NCBI RefSeq assembly: GCF_016907545.1
Contig: NZ_JAFBCD010000001.1
Location: forward strand, 1,674,001 to 1,738,000
Origin: Paenarthrobacter ilicis
Lineage (GTDB): Bacteria > Actinomycetota > Actinomycetes > Actinomycetales > Micrococcaceae
Direction of reading: 5' to 3'
DNA length: 64,000 nt
Of this stretch, positions 1-9,896 are shown piece by piece (position 1 is the stretch's first letter; each line of letters begins with the position of its first letter). Below the pieces are notes generated by a model. It made no database searches. It was not told where the DNA came from and saw nothing but the letters and a program-made list of their open reading frames with translations. Position numbers and translations under genes: made by a program.

Positions 1-3000
1 GGACGCGCCTGGCGGGTTTCTTCCCAGCAGCTTCCAGCCCGCAATCCCCGGTTCGCTCCGGACGGCACATCGCTGGTGTGGACTGTCATCGTCGGTACAT
101 CACCGGAGGTGGTGACTGCGCGGGTAGATGGTGGGGGATACAAGCAGCTGAGTTACTTCGGCCACAGCACCACTAAGGTCAAGGGGTTCACCCCGGCCGG
201 AGACATCCTGGTGACCAGCGCTTTCCAGCAAGCCGAGAGCCGCCACACCCACGCTTACAGTTTGCCGATCACCGGTGGAACGGCAGTGGAACTGCCGTTC
301 GGGCCCGTGGAAGGAGTCGCTTTCGGCCCTGAGGTGGGCGACGAGAAGCCGGTGGTCCTGTCGAGCGTCCTTTCGAGGGAGCCGGCATGGTGGAAGCGGT
401 ACCGGGGCGGGACAGCCGGTAAATTGTGGATCGACGCCGACGGTAATGGCGAGTTTGAACGGCTCATCCCCCATGTTGAGGGAAACCTGACGGACCCCCT
501 GTGGATCCAGGGACGGATTGCTTTCCTTTCGGATCACGAGGGGTACGGGAACCTGTACTCCATCCGGCCCGATGGTTCCGATCTCCGGCGCCACACCGAT
601 CATGAAGATTTCTACGTCCGCCACGCCAGCACTGATGGCCACAGGGTCATCTTTGAGTCCGCAGGCGAATTGTGGATCCTTGACAGCCTGGAACCTGATG
701 CGGTGGCCAGGAAGGTGGAGGTCACGCTGGGGTCGGCATCGCCCTCCCGCCGGCCTTCGCCGTTGAAGGTCGCGGCCCATCTGGGTGACGTCATTCCCAA
801 CCTCACCGGAACCGCCAGTGCTGTGGAGTCGCACGGAACCATTCATTGGCTTCGCCACAAGGATGGCCCCTCCCGGGTGGTCGAGGCGACGCCGGGCGTC
901 CGCGCGAGGCTTCCGCGTCCGCTGACAGGCGGACGGATTGCCTACATAGCTGACCACGACGGTGTCGAGGCTCTTTACATCAAGCGGATTGCCGCGCGCA
1001 CGTCACCCGCAGCGGAGGTGCCGGAGACCGTCGTCGAGGCCCCTGCCGCCGTAGCAGTGGACGACGCACTTCCGAAGCCGGTGTCAGCGTCCAACATTGC
1101 AGGGAAGGCACCCGCTGCCGGGCACGGCGGCGGAACAGCGCCGGCAGCTGCCTCGACGCCTGCGGCTGGGGGTCAGCCCTCAGCTGACACGGCCAGCGGT
1201 GCCGGCGTCGGGCCAAACGATGCAGCTCCTGCGGAAACTGACGAACGTCGCGTTGATTTTCCGGCGCCTTCCCGGCCCAGGGCCATGGAAGCCAGCCCCG
1301 ATGGCCGCTGGCTGGCCGTCGGAACCTCCTTCGGCGACGTGCTTGTCATTGATTCCCTCGACGGGTCGTTGACCCACCTGGTCAGCGTTGGCGAAGGCAG
1401 TATTGACCAAATGTCGTGGTCCCCGGACTCGCAGTGGTTGGCATGGTCGGAGCCGGTGACCGCGTTCGGCTCGCGAAGCAAACTCAGGATTGCCCGACCG
1501 GCAGCCAAGGAGTCCGGCATCATCGATGTGACGGACGGCCGTTTCTGCGACGAATCCCCCCGGTTCACTCCGGACGGCAAATTCCTTGCTTTCCTTTCAA
1601 ACCGGAGCTTTGATCCGGTATATGACGGCCACTCGTTTGATCTGTCCTTCCCCAGCCCCATCAAGCCTTACCTGGTTGCCTTGGCAGCTGATACACCGTC
1701 CCCGTTCGGACCGTCCATCGACTCCCTGGATGATGAACCGGAGACCACCAGCGGCACGGCAGACGACGACGGCCAGGCACCCGCGGTGCGGGTGGACCAG
1801 GACGGTTTGGCGCACCGCGTCATCACGGTTCCCGTTCCACAGGGCAACTACTCCCACCTCGATGTCTCTGACGGGGCGCTGTTGTGGCTCGATACGGAGT
1901 TGACCGGGGTCACGGGTGAGGGGCGTGGAACGCCGCAGGATAAGAAGACCGCCCCGTCCTTGGTGAGCTATGACCTCGCCAAGCGCAAGACCACCACGCT
2001 GGTGAAGGCCGTGGACAGCTACCGGGTTTCAGGCGACCTGAGCCGTGTTGTCTACGTACTGGACAAGCAGGTCACCTCGGTACCGGCGGACCGCAAAGTT
2101 GACGATGACTCCGGTGACCTGGTGAAGGTGGAACTGAATCGGGTTCGCGTCATCCTCGATCCGGTAGCCGCCTGGGGCCAGGCCTTCGATGAAGCATGGC
2201 GCCTGCAACGGGACTTCTTCTGGACACCGGACATGGCCGGCCAGGACTGGGAGTCAGTCCACCACCGCTACCGCCCCTTGGTGGAACGGCTCGGTTCCCA
2301 TGACGACCTCGTCGATCTGCTGTGGGAGATCCACGGCGAGCTGGGTACCTCGCACGCGTACGTCCGCCCTGCTGCGATTGGCGAACCGGGACGCAACGGC
2401 CAGGGACGCCTCGGCGCGGAGTTCCTCCTTGGGGGCTCCGGCTGGGAGATCACGAAGATCCTTGCCGGCGAGTCCTCGGACCCGTTGGCCACATCGCCGT
2501 TGACGCGTCCCGGAGCTGACGCCAAGGTGGGCGACCTCCTCCTGGCGATTGACGGCGTCGAGCTTTCCACTGCCGTTACCCCGGCCATGCAGTTGGTGGG
2601 AGCGGCCGGCAGGACGGTCGAACTGACGCTGCTCAACGGCGAAGGCCATGGCGCTGCGGCCGGTGTGACCCGGCGGGTAGCAGTGGTGCCTGTCCGGGAC
2701 GAGGAGAGGCTCCGCTACCAGGAGTGGGTCCAAGCAAACCGGCGGACAGTCCGTGAGGCGTCCGGAGGCAAGTTCGGCTACCTGCATGTCCCGGACATGA
2801 TGGCCAACGGCTGGGCACAGTTGCACCGCGACCTGGACACAGAGACGGCTTTGGATGGCCTTATTGTTGACGTCCGCAGGAACCGTGGCGGGCACACATC
2901 CCAACTGGTTGCCGAGCTGATCGGACGCAAGGTCACCGGGTGGAGCATGCCTCGTGGCGAGAAGCCGCGCACCTACCCGGACCACGCCCCACGTGGTCCT

Positions 3001-3408
3001 GTTGTGATCCTCGCCGATGAGTTTGCAGGTTCGGACGGAGACATCATCACGCAGGTGTCCAAGCTCCGCGGCATCGGCCCGGTGATCGGCACCCGCACTT
3101 GGGGCGGGGTTGTGGGCATCGACAACCGCTTCGCCTTGGCAGACGGTACGGGCGTCACCCAGCCGCGCTACGCCACGTGGTTCGGCGGCGGCATCGGCTG
3201 GGATGTGGAGAACAGGGGAGTGGAACCGGACATCGAAGTATTGTTCCCCCCGCACGCCTATGCCGCAGGGATGGACCCCCAACTCGAGTACGGTATAGGC
3301 GCCCTCAAAGAGATGGTCCAGGAGCTTCCGACGGACCGGCCGCCACTGAGGGAGGGCTACCGCAAGCTCAAGCCGTCCCCGCTGCCTGCCCGCCCGAACA
3401 AGGGTTAG
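1..3408 (+). CDS. Tricorn-like S41 family peptidase (5' end outside window)
   Basis: The reading frame is open from base 1, so the true start lies upstream; 1135 codons are visible. The N-terminal half is a beta-propeller-type region with TolB/WD-like repeats such as RFAPDG and RFTPDGKFLAF. A PDZ-like segment lies near residues 835-880 (GDLLLAIDGVEL), followed by the S41 catalytic core. The tricorn-type Ser-His pair is seen in GTSHAYV (S784, H785), and the nucleophile serine in AGSDGD (about S1011). These are tricorn core features. Tricorn-family proteins are cytosolic, propeller-gated peptidases that trim oligopeptides. An Ala/Pro/Gly-rich insert (about residues 340-420) and an acidic one (about 560-600) interrupt the propeller part; they look like flexible linkers. 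The gene faces osmC and shares a bidirectional terminator with it. Confidence 0.88.
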   Translation, partial: GRAWRVSSQQLPARNPRFAPDGTSLVWTVIVGTSPEVVTARVDGGGYKQLSYFGHSTTKVKGFTPAGDILVTSAFQQAESRHTHAYSLPITGGTAVELPFGPVEGVAFGPEVGDEKPVVLSSVLSREPAWWKRYRGGTAGKLWIDADGNGEFERLIPHVEGNLTDPLWIQGRIAFLSDHEGYGNLYSIRPDGSDLRRHTDHEDFYVRHASTDGHRVIFESAGELWILDSLEPDAVARKVEVTLGSASPSRRPSPLKVAAHLGDVIPNLTGTASAVESHGTIHWLRHKDGPSRVVEATPGVRARLPRPLTGGRIAYIADHDGVEALYIKRIAARTSPAAEVPETVVEAPAAVAVDDALPKPVSASNIAGKAPAAGHGGGTAPAAASTPAAGGQPSADTASGAGVGPNDAAPAETDERRVDFPAPSRPRAMEASPDGRWLAVGTSFGDVLVIDSLDGSLTHLVSVGEGSIDQMSWSPDSQWLAWSEPVTAFGSRSKLRIARPAAKESGIIDVTDGRFCDESPRFTPDGKFLAFLSNRSFDPVYDGHSFDLSFPSPIKPYLVALAADTPSPFGPSIDSLDDEPETTSGTADDDGQAPAVRVDQDGLAHRVITVPVPQGNYSHLDVSDGALLWLDTELTGVTGEGRGTPQDKKTAPSLVSYDLAKRKTTTLVKAVDSYRVSGDLSRVVYVLDKQVTSVPADRKVDDDSGDLVKVELNRVRVILDPVAAWGQAFDEAWRLQRDFFWTPDMAGQDWESVHHRYRPLVERLGSHDDLVDLLWEIHGELGTSHAYVRPAAIGEPGRNGQGRLGAEFLLGGSGWEITKILAGESSDPLATSPLTRPGADAKVGDLLLAIDGVELSTAVTPAMQLVGAAGRTVELTLLNGEGHGAAAGVTRRVAVVPVRDEERLRYQEWVQANRRTVREASGGKFGYLHVPDMMANGWAQLHRDLDTETALDGLIVDVRRNRGGHTSQLVAELIGRKVTGWSMPRGEKPRTYPDHAPRGPVVILADEFAGSDGDIITQVSKLRGIGPVIGTRTWGGVVGIDNRFALADGTGVTQPRYATWFGGGIGWDVENRGVEPDIEVLFPPHAYAAGMDPQLEYGIGALKEMVQELPTDRPPLREGYRKLKPSPLPARPNKG

Positions 3409-3414
3409 AAAAGC

Positions 3415-3455
3415 AAAAGAGCCCCGCATCTCCCAAGGGGAGAGCGGGGCTCTTT
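3415..3455. terminator. Bidirectional intrinsic terminator
   Basis: The inverted repeat AAAGAGCCCCGC / GCGGGGCTCTTT encloses a 16-nt loop. A-rich and T-rich flanks give a U tract in either direction. It lies between the convergent S41 peptidase and OsmC stops. Confidence 0.85.
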
Positions 3456-3473
3456 ACGTTGTACTGCTGGGGG

Positions 3474-3902
3474 TCAGGACGCGAGGGTGGCATCCAGGGT
3501 GATCTCGATGCTCGCCAACGCACCGGACACCGGGCAGCCTGTCTTGGCGTCCTCCGAGATGCGACGGAAGTCTTCCTCGGAAAGTCCGGGTACTTTGGCC
3601 GTCATGGTGAGGTGGCTGCCGGTGATTCCGGTGCCGGGCACGAAGGTGACATCGGCTTTGGTGTTCACTTCTTCGGCCGTGAAGCCCTCGCCGGCCAGGG
3701 CGTGGCTGAACGCCATGGAAAAGCACGCCGAGTGGGCCGCAGCAATGAGTTCTTCAGGGCTGGTTTTCCCGCCGGACTGCTCCGTGCGGGCCTTCCAGGT
3801 GACGTCGAACGTGCCCAGCCCTGAACTGTCCAGCGTCGTGTTGCCGGCGCCTTCAATCAGGTTGCCGTTCCATACGGTGTGTGCGGTGCGTACTGCTGCC
3901 AT
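3474..3902 (-). CDS. OsmC/Ohr family peroxiredoxin
   Basis: The protein has 142 residues, the usual OsmC length. It carries the two conserved cysteines of the family: the peroxidatic one in AHSACFSMAF (C60) and the resolving one in KTGCPVSGAL (C123). OsmC-type proteins are cytosolic thiol peroxidases that reduce organic hydroperoxides. ATG at 3902 is chosen because AAGGAG sits 5 nt upstream; an in-frame GTG six bases earlier would overlap that ribosome binding site. Transcribed alone, it converges on the S41 peptidase. OsmC cannot be told from Ohr with full certainty by eye. Confidence 0.88.
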   Translation of the reverse strand: MAAVRTAHTVWNGNLIEGAGNTTLDSSGLGTFDVTWKARTEQSGGKTSPEELIAAAHSACFSMAFSHALAGEGFTAEEVNTKADVTFVPGTGITGSHLTMTAKVPGLSEEDFRRISEDAKTGCPVSGALASIEITLDATLAS

Positions 3903-4028
3903 GTCCACTCCTTGGTGTCGTTGATCGTTGGCATCCCGGTGTCACCGGGTGCCACCGTGTTCAATCCTATGGATAAGGCCACAGGACTGCACGGCTTGTC
4001 CGCTGTCAGTGGATTGTGACCCCGGGTT

Positions 4029-4382
4029 CTAGTTCCAGAGGGTTGCGATCGCGATGTTGATCAGGGCCAAACCGCCGACGCCGTGTGCCAGGCCGGTGGA
4101 AACGGGTTCGCCGTTCTTGACCTTGCGTGATCCGATGACCGCGAGGACGGCGACAGCGACGCCAATGGCGAACTTGATACCAAGCTTGAAGTAATTGGGA
4201 TCGGCATCCGGAAGCAGCGGGAAAAGTCCCATCATGGCAATGCCCGTGAGGAGCTGCAGGAAGGCACCATCGCGTTGCCGCGGGTGGACGGTGGGTTCCT
4301 TGAGGGTGGCGATCCAGTAGCCCACAATCATGGCTGCGCCGACGATGTGCAAGAACACCAGAATGCTGAAAAGAATACTCAT
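4029..4382 (-). CDS. Small integral membrane protein of unknown function
   Basis: 117 residues with about four hydrophobic segments: residues 3-25 (starting SILFSILVFLHIVGAAMIVG), 40-58, 66-85 and 97-115. Short charged loops (KEPTVHPRQRDG, SRKVKNGEP) separate them. There is no signal peptide, and no catalytic motif is recognisable. It resembles small actinobacterial membrane proteins annotated only as hypothetical. There is no Shine-Dalgarno before the ATG. Instead TAAGCT ends six bases upstream, suggesting a leaderless mRNA. It lies between osmC and sucB on the same strand, but has its own apparent promoter. The function is not assigned. Confidence 0.75.
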   Translation of the reverse strand: MSILFSILVFLHIVGAAMIVGYWIATLKEPTVHPRQRDGAFLQLLTGIAMMGLFPLLPDADPNYFKLGIKFAIGVAVAVLAVIGSRKVKNGEPVSTGLAHGVGGLALINIAIATLWN

Positions 4383-4388
4383 GGGCCC

Positions 4389-4394
4389 AGCTTA
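4389..4394 (-). promoter_or_regulatory. Putative -10 box of a leaderless promoter
   Basis: TAAGCT on the minus strand is followed by six bases and then the ATG at 4382. No ribosome binding site is present. The identical hexamer and spacing precede the DUF3093 gene at 38195. Confidence 0.45.
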
Positions 4395-4446
4395 TCCATT
4401 CCGTTCTACGTGCCGTAGCAAAGGCACGCGCGGAGTAGGCAACGAA

Positions 4447-4482
4447 AAGGCAGGTTGCCGGATTTCTCCGGCAACCTGCCTT
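4447..4482 (-). terminator. Intrinsic terminator of sucB
   Basis: A perfect 15-bp stem, AAGGCAGGTTGCCGG with its complement, has a 6-nt loop and is followed on the minus strand by CCTTTTCG. It begins 35 bases after the sucB stop codon. Confidence 0.85.
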
Positions 4483-4516
4483 GATGGTTCTGTTTGGGTT
4501 ACCCCGTTACTGGGTC

Positions 4517-6256
4517 TTAGAGACCCAGGTCTGCCTCAAATGCGCCCTCTTCAAGGCGTGCCTTCAAGGTCTGGAGGAAGCGGCCCGCGTCGGCGCCGTC
4601 CACCAAGCGGTGATCGTACGTCAGGGAGAGGTACATCATGGAGCGGATGGCAATCGAATCGTCACCGTTTTCGTCAGCAACAACAACTGCACGCTTGACG
4701 ATTGCGCCCGTCCCCAGGATTCCCACCTGCGGCTGGTTGATGATCGGGGTGTCGAACAGCGCCCCAACCGAACCAATGTTGGTGATGCTGAACGTTCCGC
4801 CGGACAGCTCATCAGGGCCGATCTTTCCGTCGCGGGTGCGGCCTGCAACGTCAGCGATCTTGCTGGCCAAGCCAGCGAGGTTGAGATTTCCGGCGTCGGA
4901 GATGACCGGAACCAGAAGGCCCTTGTCCGTGTCCACGGCAATCGCCAGGTGTTCGGCGTTGTGGTAGGTGATTTCCTGCTTGGACTCATCGTAGGCAGCG
5001 TTCAGCTTGGGGTGCTGCTTGAGGGCCTCGGCAACGGCCTTGGCAATAAACGGCAGGAAGGTGAGCTTGACACCGTTCTGGGCCTGGAAGGAGTTCTTGG
5101 CCTTCAAGCGGAGTTTGGCGATCTTGGTCATGTCGACCTCGTGCACCTGGGTCAGCTGGGTGGAGACCTCGAGCGACTCGCGCATGCGGCGGGCGATGAC
5201 CTGGCGGATGCGGGGAGCCTTCTCCGTTGTTCCGCGCAGTGACGAAGCCACAACAGGAGCTGCGGACTTCGCTGCAGGGGCGGCGGCAGGAGCCTGGGCT
5301 GCAGGAGCAGCTGCTGCCTGCTTGGCCTCGGCTGCGGCCAGAACGTCCTGCTTGCGGATGCGGCCACCAACGCCGGTACCGGACACGGATGCGATGTCCA
5401 CGCCGTGCTGGTTGGCCAGCTTGCGGACCAACGGGGTGACGTAGCCGGACTCGGATGACTGCTCAGCGGCCGGAGCCGGGGCAGCAGGTGCCGGGGCAGC
5501 GGGTGCCGGAGCAGCTGCGGGAGCGGGGGTTGCAGCAGGTGCAGGTGCCGGAGCGGCTGCAGGGGCGGGAGCTGCGGCAGGTGCAGGTGCAGCCGCGGGG
5601 GCTGCAGCGGGTGCGGGAGCGGCAGCCGGTGCGGCGCCGGAACCGATGACGGCAAGGACTGAGCCCACCTCGGCTGTCTCGTCCTCGCTGACACGGATTT
5701 CCTGCAGGGTTCCGGCAACCGGAGACGGGATTTCAGTGTCGACCTTGTCGGTGGACACCTCGAGCAGGGGTTCGTCCACCTCCACGGTGTCGCCCACGGC
5801 CTTGAGCCAGCGGGTGACGGTGCCCTCGGTGACACTTTCGCCAAGGGCGGGGAGCGTTACTTCGTGGCCCTCGCCACCGGAAGCGGCGGGCGCCTCCGAG
5901 GCCGGGGCTTCCTCGGCTGCAGGAGCAGCAGGTGCCTCCTCAGCAGCCGCGGCAGGCTCGGCTGCCGGAGCAGCAGGTGCTTCCTCAGCAGGTGCGGCTT
6001 CGGCAGCGGACGAGCCGGAACCGTCGCCAATGCGTACCAAGGGGGCGCCGACTTCGGCCGTCTCGTCTTCAGCAACGAGGATTTCTTCGATGACGCCAGA
6101 GATCGGAGAAGGGATTTCGGTGTCTACTTTGTCGGTTGAAACCTCGAGCAACGGCTCGTCGATCTCCACCCGGTCACCAACCTGCTTGAGCCAGCGGGTG
6201 ACGGTTCCTTCGGTGACACTCTCACCGAGGGCGGGCAAGTTAACGGATTCAGACAT
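4517..6256 (-). CDS. sucB: 2-oxo acid dehydrogenase E2 acyltransferase (SucB/DlaT type)
   Basis: 579 residues. Two lipoyl domains carry the lysine in [11 protein letters not shown] (K43 and K171). Long Ala/Pro-rich swivelling linkers follow, then a peripheral subunit-binding domain near residue 290 ([16 protein letters not shown]). The C-terminal acyltransferase core ends with [14 protein letters not shown] (H549, D553). The protein moves acyl groups from lipoyl arms to CoA in a 2-oxo acid dehydrogenase complex. Actinobacteria often carry the oxoglutarate E2 activity fused to E1, so this E2 may in fact serve pyruvate dehydrogenase, as DlaT does in mycobacteria. ATG 6256 follows AAGGAG with an 11-nt spacer. 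lpdA (E3) lies directly upstream. Confidence 0.92.
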   Translation of the reverse strand: MSESVNLPALGESVTEGTVTRWLKQVGDRVEIDEPLLEVSTDKVDTEIPSPISGVIEEILVAEDETAEVGAPLVRIGDGSGSSAAEAAPAEEAPAAPAAEPAAAAEEAPAAPAAEEAPASEAPAASGGEGHEVTLPALGESVTEGTVTRWLKAVGDTVEVDEPLLEVSTDKVDTEIPSPVAGTLQEIRVSEDETAEVGSVLAVIGSGAAPAAAPAPAAAPAAAPAPAAAPAPAAAPAPAPAATPAPAAAPAPAAPAPAAPAPAAEQSSESGYVTPLVRKLANQHGVDIASVSGTGVGGRIRKQDVLAAAEAKQAAAAPAAQAPAAAPAAKSAAPVVASSLRGTTEKAPRIRQVIARRMRESLEVSTQLTQVHEVDMTKIAKLRLKAKNSFQAQNGVKLTFLPFIAKAVAEALKQHPKLNAAYDESKQEITYHNAEHLAIAVDTDKGLLVPVISDAGNLNLAGLASKIADVAGRTRDGKIGPDELSGGTFSITNIGSVGALFDTPIINQPQVGILGTGAIVKRAVVVADENGDDSIAIRSMMYLSLTYDHRLVDGADAGRFLQTLKARLEEGAFEADLGL

Positions 6257-6310
6257 GTCGTCCCCGTTCTCCTTATTGATCTTTGTGCGGATGAATGCTG
6301 CTGGTCCGGA

Positions 6311-6347
6311 TCGGGTGCACACGGCATATGGCGCCGCGTGCCCCCGA
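6311..6347 (-). terminator. Hairpin between lpdA and sucB
   Basis: A 15-bp imperfect inverted repeat (two wobble/mismatch pairs) with a 7-nt loop lies in the 113-bp gap between lpdA and sucB. There is no U tract. It could attenuate read-through, or mark an RNA-processing site that adjusts the E3:E2 ratio. Confidence 0.4.
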
Positions 6348-6369
6348 CCCGTTTGTCTTGGGTAAAGAC

Positions 6370-7755
6370 TTAGCCGTGGAGCGGCTTGCCCGCGAGGGCG
6401 AGGTGGGCTTCGCCCAGTGCTTCGTTCTGGGTGGGGTGGGCGTGGACCAACTGGGCCACGTCCTCCGGGTAAGCTTCCCAGTTCACGATCAGCTGGGCCT
6501 CGCCGATCTGCTCTCCCATGCGGGAGCCGATCATGTGGATGCCTACAACCGGGCCGTCCTTCTGGCGGACCAGCTTGACGATGCCGCCTGTGCCAAGAAT
6601 GGAGCTCTTGCCGTTGCCGGCAAGGTTGTATTCCTGGGTCTGGATCTGGTCGTCACCAAACTTGGCCTTTGCTGCCTTCTCGGTGTAGCCGACAGTCGCG
6701 ATCTCGGGCTCGCAGTACGTGACCTTGGGGATGTTGATGTCTTCGACAACCACCGGGTTCAGGCCGGCAATTTCCTCGGCCACGAAGATACCCTGCTGGT
6801 AGCCGCGGTGCGCGAGCTGGACGCCGGGGACGATGTCGCCAACAGCGTAGATGTTGCCAACGCCGGTGTGGAGGCGTTCGTTGGTGATCACGAAGCCGCG
6901 GTCGATGGTGAGGCCGGCCTCTTCGTAGCCAAGGTTCGCGGTCACGGGGCCACGGCCCACGGCAACAAGGAGGAGGTCTGCTTCGAAGGTCTGGCCGTCC
7001 ACCAAGGTGACCTTGACGCCGTCGTCGTTCTGTTCGACGCCCTGGAAGAAGATGCCGGTGGTGAACTTGATGCCGCGCTTCTTGAACGCACGCTCCAGGT
7101 TCTTGACGATTGCTGCGTCCTCGTTGGGAACCAGTGAGGGCAGGCCTTCAATGATGGTGACGTCGACGCCGAAGGACTTCCAGACCGAGGCGAATTCGAC
7201 GCCGATGACGCCGCCGCCCAGGACGATCGCGCTCTTGGGGATGTAGTCCATGGTGAGGGCCTGGTCCGAGGTGATGACCTTGCCACCGATTTCGAGGCCC
7301 GGGAGCGACCGCGAGTAGGAGCCGGTTGCCAGAACAATGTTCTTGCCGGTGTAGGACGTACCGTTCACCACGATGGTGTTGTTGCCCTGGAGCTTGCCTT
7401 CACCCTCGATGACGGTGATGCCCTTCTTGGACTTGATGAGTCCTTGGAGGCCCTTGTACTTGCCGGCAATGATGCCGTCTTTGTACGCGTTGACGGCGGG
7501 CATGTCGATGCCGTCCAGCGTGACGTTGACGCCGTACTTGGCCGAATCGCGTGCGTGATCGGCCAATTCTGCCGAGTGCAGGAGGGCCTTGGTGGGAATG
7601 CAACCGTTGTGCAGGCAGGTTCCGCCCAGCTTGGCCTTCTCCACCAGGCCAACGGTCAACCCAAGCTGCACGGCCCGCAACGCAGTGGCGTAGCCGCCGC
7701 TGCCGCCACCGAGTACCAGGATGTCGAATTCTTGCGCAGTTGCCTGATCGGCCAC
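6370..7755 (-). CDS. lpdA: Dihydrolipoyl dehydrogenase (E3)
   Basis: 461 residues, typical for E3. The FAD-binding [10 protein letters not shown] motif lies near residues 16-25. The redox disulfide is in [11 protein letters not shown] (C47, C52). An NAD-binding [10 protein letters not shown] segment follows, and the C-terminal active-site dyad is HPTQNE (H440, E445). It reoxidises the dihydrolipoyl groups of E2 and makes NADH. GTG 7755 is chosen because GGGAG lies seven bases upstream and the preceding in-frame residues do not look like protein. It lies upstream of sucB on the same strand. Confidence 0.95.
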   Translation of the reverse strand: MADQATAQEFDILVLGGGSGGYATALRAVQLGLTVGLVEKAKLGGTCLHNGCIPTKALLHSAELADHARDSAKYGVNVTLDGIDMPAVNAYKDGIIAGKYKGLQGLIKSKKGITVIEGEGKLQGNNTIVVNGTSYTGKNIVLATGSYSRSLPGLEIGGKVITSDQALTMDYIPKSAIVLGGGVIGVEFASVWKSFGVDVTIIEGLPSLVPNEDAAIVKNLERAFKKRGIKFTTGIFFQGVEQNDDGVKVTLVDGQTFEADLLLVAVGRGPVTANLGYEEAGLTIDRGFVITNERLHTGVGNIYAVGDIVPGVQLAHRGYQQGIFVAEEIAGLNPVVVEDINIPKVTYCEPEIATVGYTEKAAKAKFGDDQIQTQEYNLAGNGKSSILGTGGIVKLVRQKDGPVVGIHMIGSRMGEQIGEAQLIVNWEAYPEDVAQLVHAHPTQNEALGEAHLALAGKPLHG

Positions 7756-7987
7756 TAAAACGCTCCCTCGCGTGAGCGATGGCACGGGACTGCGTGCCAT
7801 CTGGTCTTTGGAACTTGTTCTGCCGTGATTATGCCAGCACCTAAGTTCTCTTGCATTTGTGACTACCGAGTTCACCTTAGCGAACCACCTACCCATGCTC
7901 CACCCTCTGCGGGTGTTTGTGATGCGCTTGTGTCGAGACTCACGTTCACTTGTGACACAGGCCTACACGCCGCATAACTCCGGGGTT

Positions 7988-8023
7988 GCGCGGTCCCCAC
8001 GAACTCATCCGTGGGGACCGCGC
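7988..8023 (-). terminator. Hairpin downstream of pepA
   Basis: A perfect 14-bp stem, GCGCGGTCCCCACG with its complement, has an 8-nt loop and starts 24 bases past the pepA stop. There is no clear U tract, a form common in high-GC actinobacteria. Confidence 0.6.
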
Positions 8024-8047
8024 GCGCCGGTTTGAGGGCCGGAAACC

Positions 8048-9571
8048 CTAGGCTGAAACGGCCAGGAGATCCTCGGCGTAGGCAACCAGGGTGCGGACGG
8101 TGCATCCGGTGCCCTGCTTGGGGGTGTAGCCGTAGGGGCTGCCGTTGTTGAACGAAGGCCCGGCGATGTCGACGTGGGCCCAAGGGATTTGCTCCCCGTT
8201 GTCCTGCTTGCCTACGAATTCGCGCAGGAACACCGCGGCGGTCATCATGCCACCGTTGCGTTCGCCGATGTTGGCGAGGTCTGCCACCTGGGAGTCCAGG
8301 CTGGGGCGAAGTTCCTCAGGCAGGGGCATGGGCCAGACGAGTTCGCCGGCGCGGTCGGCGGCGGTCTTCAAGGCGGCAGTCACCGAGTCCGAACCCATGA
8401 CGCCGGCCGTCCGCAGGCCCAGGGCGATCAGCTGTGCGCCGGTCAATGTTGCGACGTCGATGATGGCGTCGGGCTTTTCCTGGCTGGCTGCAACGATGCC
8501 GTCAGCCATGACGAGCCTGCCTTCTGCATCCGTATTAAGGACCTCAACGGTTTTGCCGCCGAAGATGGTGAGAACGTCCGCCGGCCGCTGTGCCGCACCG
8601 GAGGGCATGTTCTCCGCAATGCAGAGCCAGGCGGTCGCCTTGATGGGCAGGCCCAGCGAGGCGATGGCCAGCACGGCGTTAAGGACGACGGCGGCGCCCG
8701 CCATATCGCTCTTCATGTCTCCCATGCCCAGGGCCGGCTTAATGGAAATGCCACCGGTGTCAAAGGTGATGCCCTTGCCCACCAGGGCGATCTTCTTGGT
8801 GGCCTTGGCGGGAGCGTATTCCACCTTGACCAGGCGGGGCTGGCGGGTTGAACCCTTGCCCACCCCCATGATGCCGCCGAAGCCTTCCTTGTCCAGCCGC
8901 TTCTCATCCCACACGGTCACCTTGACAGGCAGGCCCTTGGAGAGCTCCTTGGCGGATTCAGCGAACGACTCGGGGTAGAGGTGGCTGGGCGGCTGGTTCA
9001 CGAGCGTGCGGGTGGCGTTGACTGCCCGTGCCAGCACTACGGCGCGGTCCAGTGCAGGCTGTGCCGCTGCAGCCGGTACGTCCGAGTACACGGTGACCTT
9101 CGCAACCGGAGCCTTCAGGCCATCCTTGCTGGAGCGGTGCTCGGTGTAGGAGTAGGCTCCCAGCGCGGCCCCTTCGGCGATTGCGGCAACATCGGCCACG
9201 CTCTGGGCCGGGAAAGCCAAGGTGACTGACTGGAGCCCGGCCAGCTGGCGCACAGCTGAGCCCGCTGCGCGGCGCAGAGCCTCTTCGGTGAGGTTGCCGC
9301 CGTCGGCCGATGCTCCCACGCCGGCCAGAACCAGAATGCCTGCCCCTGTCTCCGGGAGGCCGGGCAGCCGGTGGACCTGGTCCGCGGCGCCGGTGATCCC
9401 CAACTGCTTCAACGATCCGGAGATGGATTCCGCGGCCTTGGCGCTCAGTGGATTGGACAGCAGTACAGGCCCGTCCGCGCCCTTGGCCACCCCCACCACA
9501 AGTGCGTCACTGGGGGACTTCTTCAGGTCCTTGGCGATGATGCCCAGGTTGATGTCAGTAGTCTTGACCAC
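8048..9571 (-). CDS. pepA: Leucyl aminopeptidase (M17)
   Basis: 507 residues, the family length. The M17 signature NTDAEGRL lies near residue 340. The metal and bicarbonate site segments KGITFDTGGISIKP and KSDMAGAA are present. M17 enzymes are hexameric cytosolic dizinc peptidases that remove N-terminal residues. GTG 9571 is used, with GAGG about ten bases upstream; a nearby ATG is out of frame. A hairpin separates it from lpdA, so it is probably its own unit. It is divergent from the PAC2 gene across a 325-bp gap. The neighbouring pepB-dlaT pair of M. tuberculosis suggests a conserved association with E2. Confidence 0.93.
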   Translation of the reverse strand: MVKTTDINLGIIAKDLKKSPSDALVVGVAKGADGPVLLSNPLSAKAAESISGSLKQLGITGAADQVHRLPGLPETGAGILVLAGVGASADGGNLTEEALRRAAGSAVRQLAGLQSVTLAFPAQSVADVAAIAEGAALGAYSYTEHRSSKDGLKAPVAKVTVYSDVPAAAAQPALDRAVVLARAVNATRTLVNQPPSHLYPESFAESAKELSKGLPVKVTVWDEKRLDKEGFGGIMGVGKGSTRQPRLVKVEYAPAKATKKIALVGKGITFDTGGISIKPALGMGDMKSDMAGAAVVLNAVLAIASLGLPIKATAWLCIAENMPSGAAQRPADVLTIFGGKTVEVLNTDAEGRLVMADGIVAASQEKPDAIIDVATLTGAQLIALGLRTAGVMGSDSVTAALKTAADRAGELVWPMPLPEELRPSLDSQVADLANIGERNGGMMTAAVFLREFVGKQDNGEQIPWAHVDIAGPSFNNGSPYGYTPKQGTGCTVRTLVAYAEDLLAVSA

Positions 9572-9896
9572 GAGGATGATGCCTCATTTCTCTCTGCTTG
9601 GCGTGGGAGCCGCATGTTTGGCGGCCGTCCCGGTTTTAGCGCCCGTCGTCGACTGTGGACGGCGGTCTTGGTCTGAATGGCGGCGCTTGCAAGGGCGCCT
9701 GTCCTTTTTGATCGTAGTCTCTCCACTGCAATGGACGGCAATTAAATGAGAGCTGCGGCACATCAGGGGGCTGGAATGTGCGGCGTCAACCGGGCGTTGT
9801 ACTCCTTGAGAAGAATCCGGAAGCAGCACAGGAACCGCAACGATGTTCCTGTGACAGGCCTACGGCTGGACGTTTGTTTCGTGAAAGGAATATGCC
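9572..9896. other. Divergent intergenic region pepA / PAC2
   Basis: This 325-bp gap has no convincing gene. On the minus strand TTGCCG ... TACGAT (the latter at 9711-9716, spacing about 19) could be the pepA promoter, leaving a leader of roughly 130 nt. On the plus side the inverted repeat CAGGAAC / GTTCCTG at 9829-9851 lies about 45 bases before the PAC2 start. It could be an operator or a small hairpin in the leader. Both readings are weak. Confidence 0.35.

Noticed and set aside
5440..5640. Ala/Pro repeat region in sucB as a mobile or satellite repeat
   Set aside because: It encodes the normal flexible Ala/Pro linker of E2 proteins; the DNA repetitiveness follows from the amino-acid composition.
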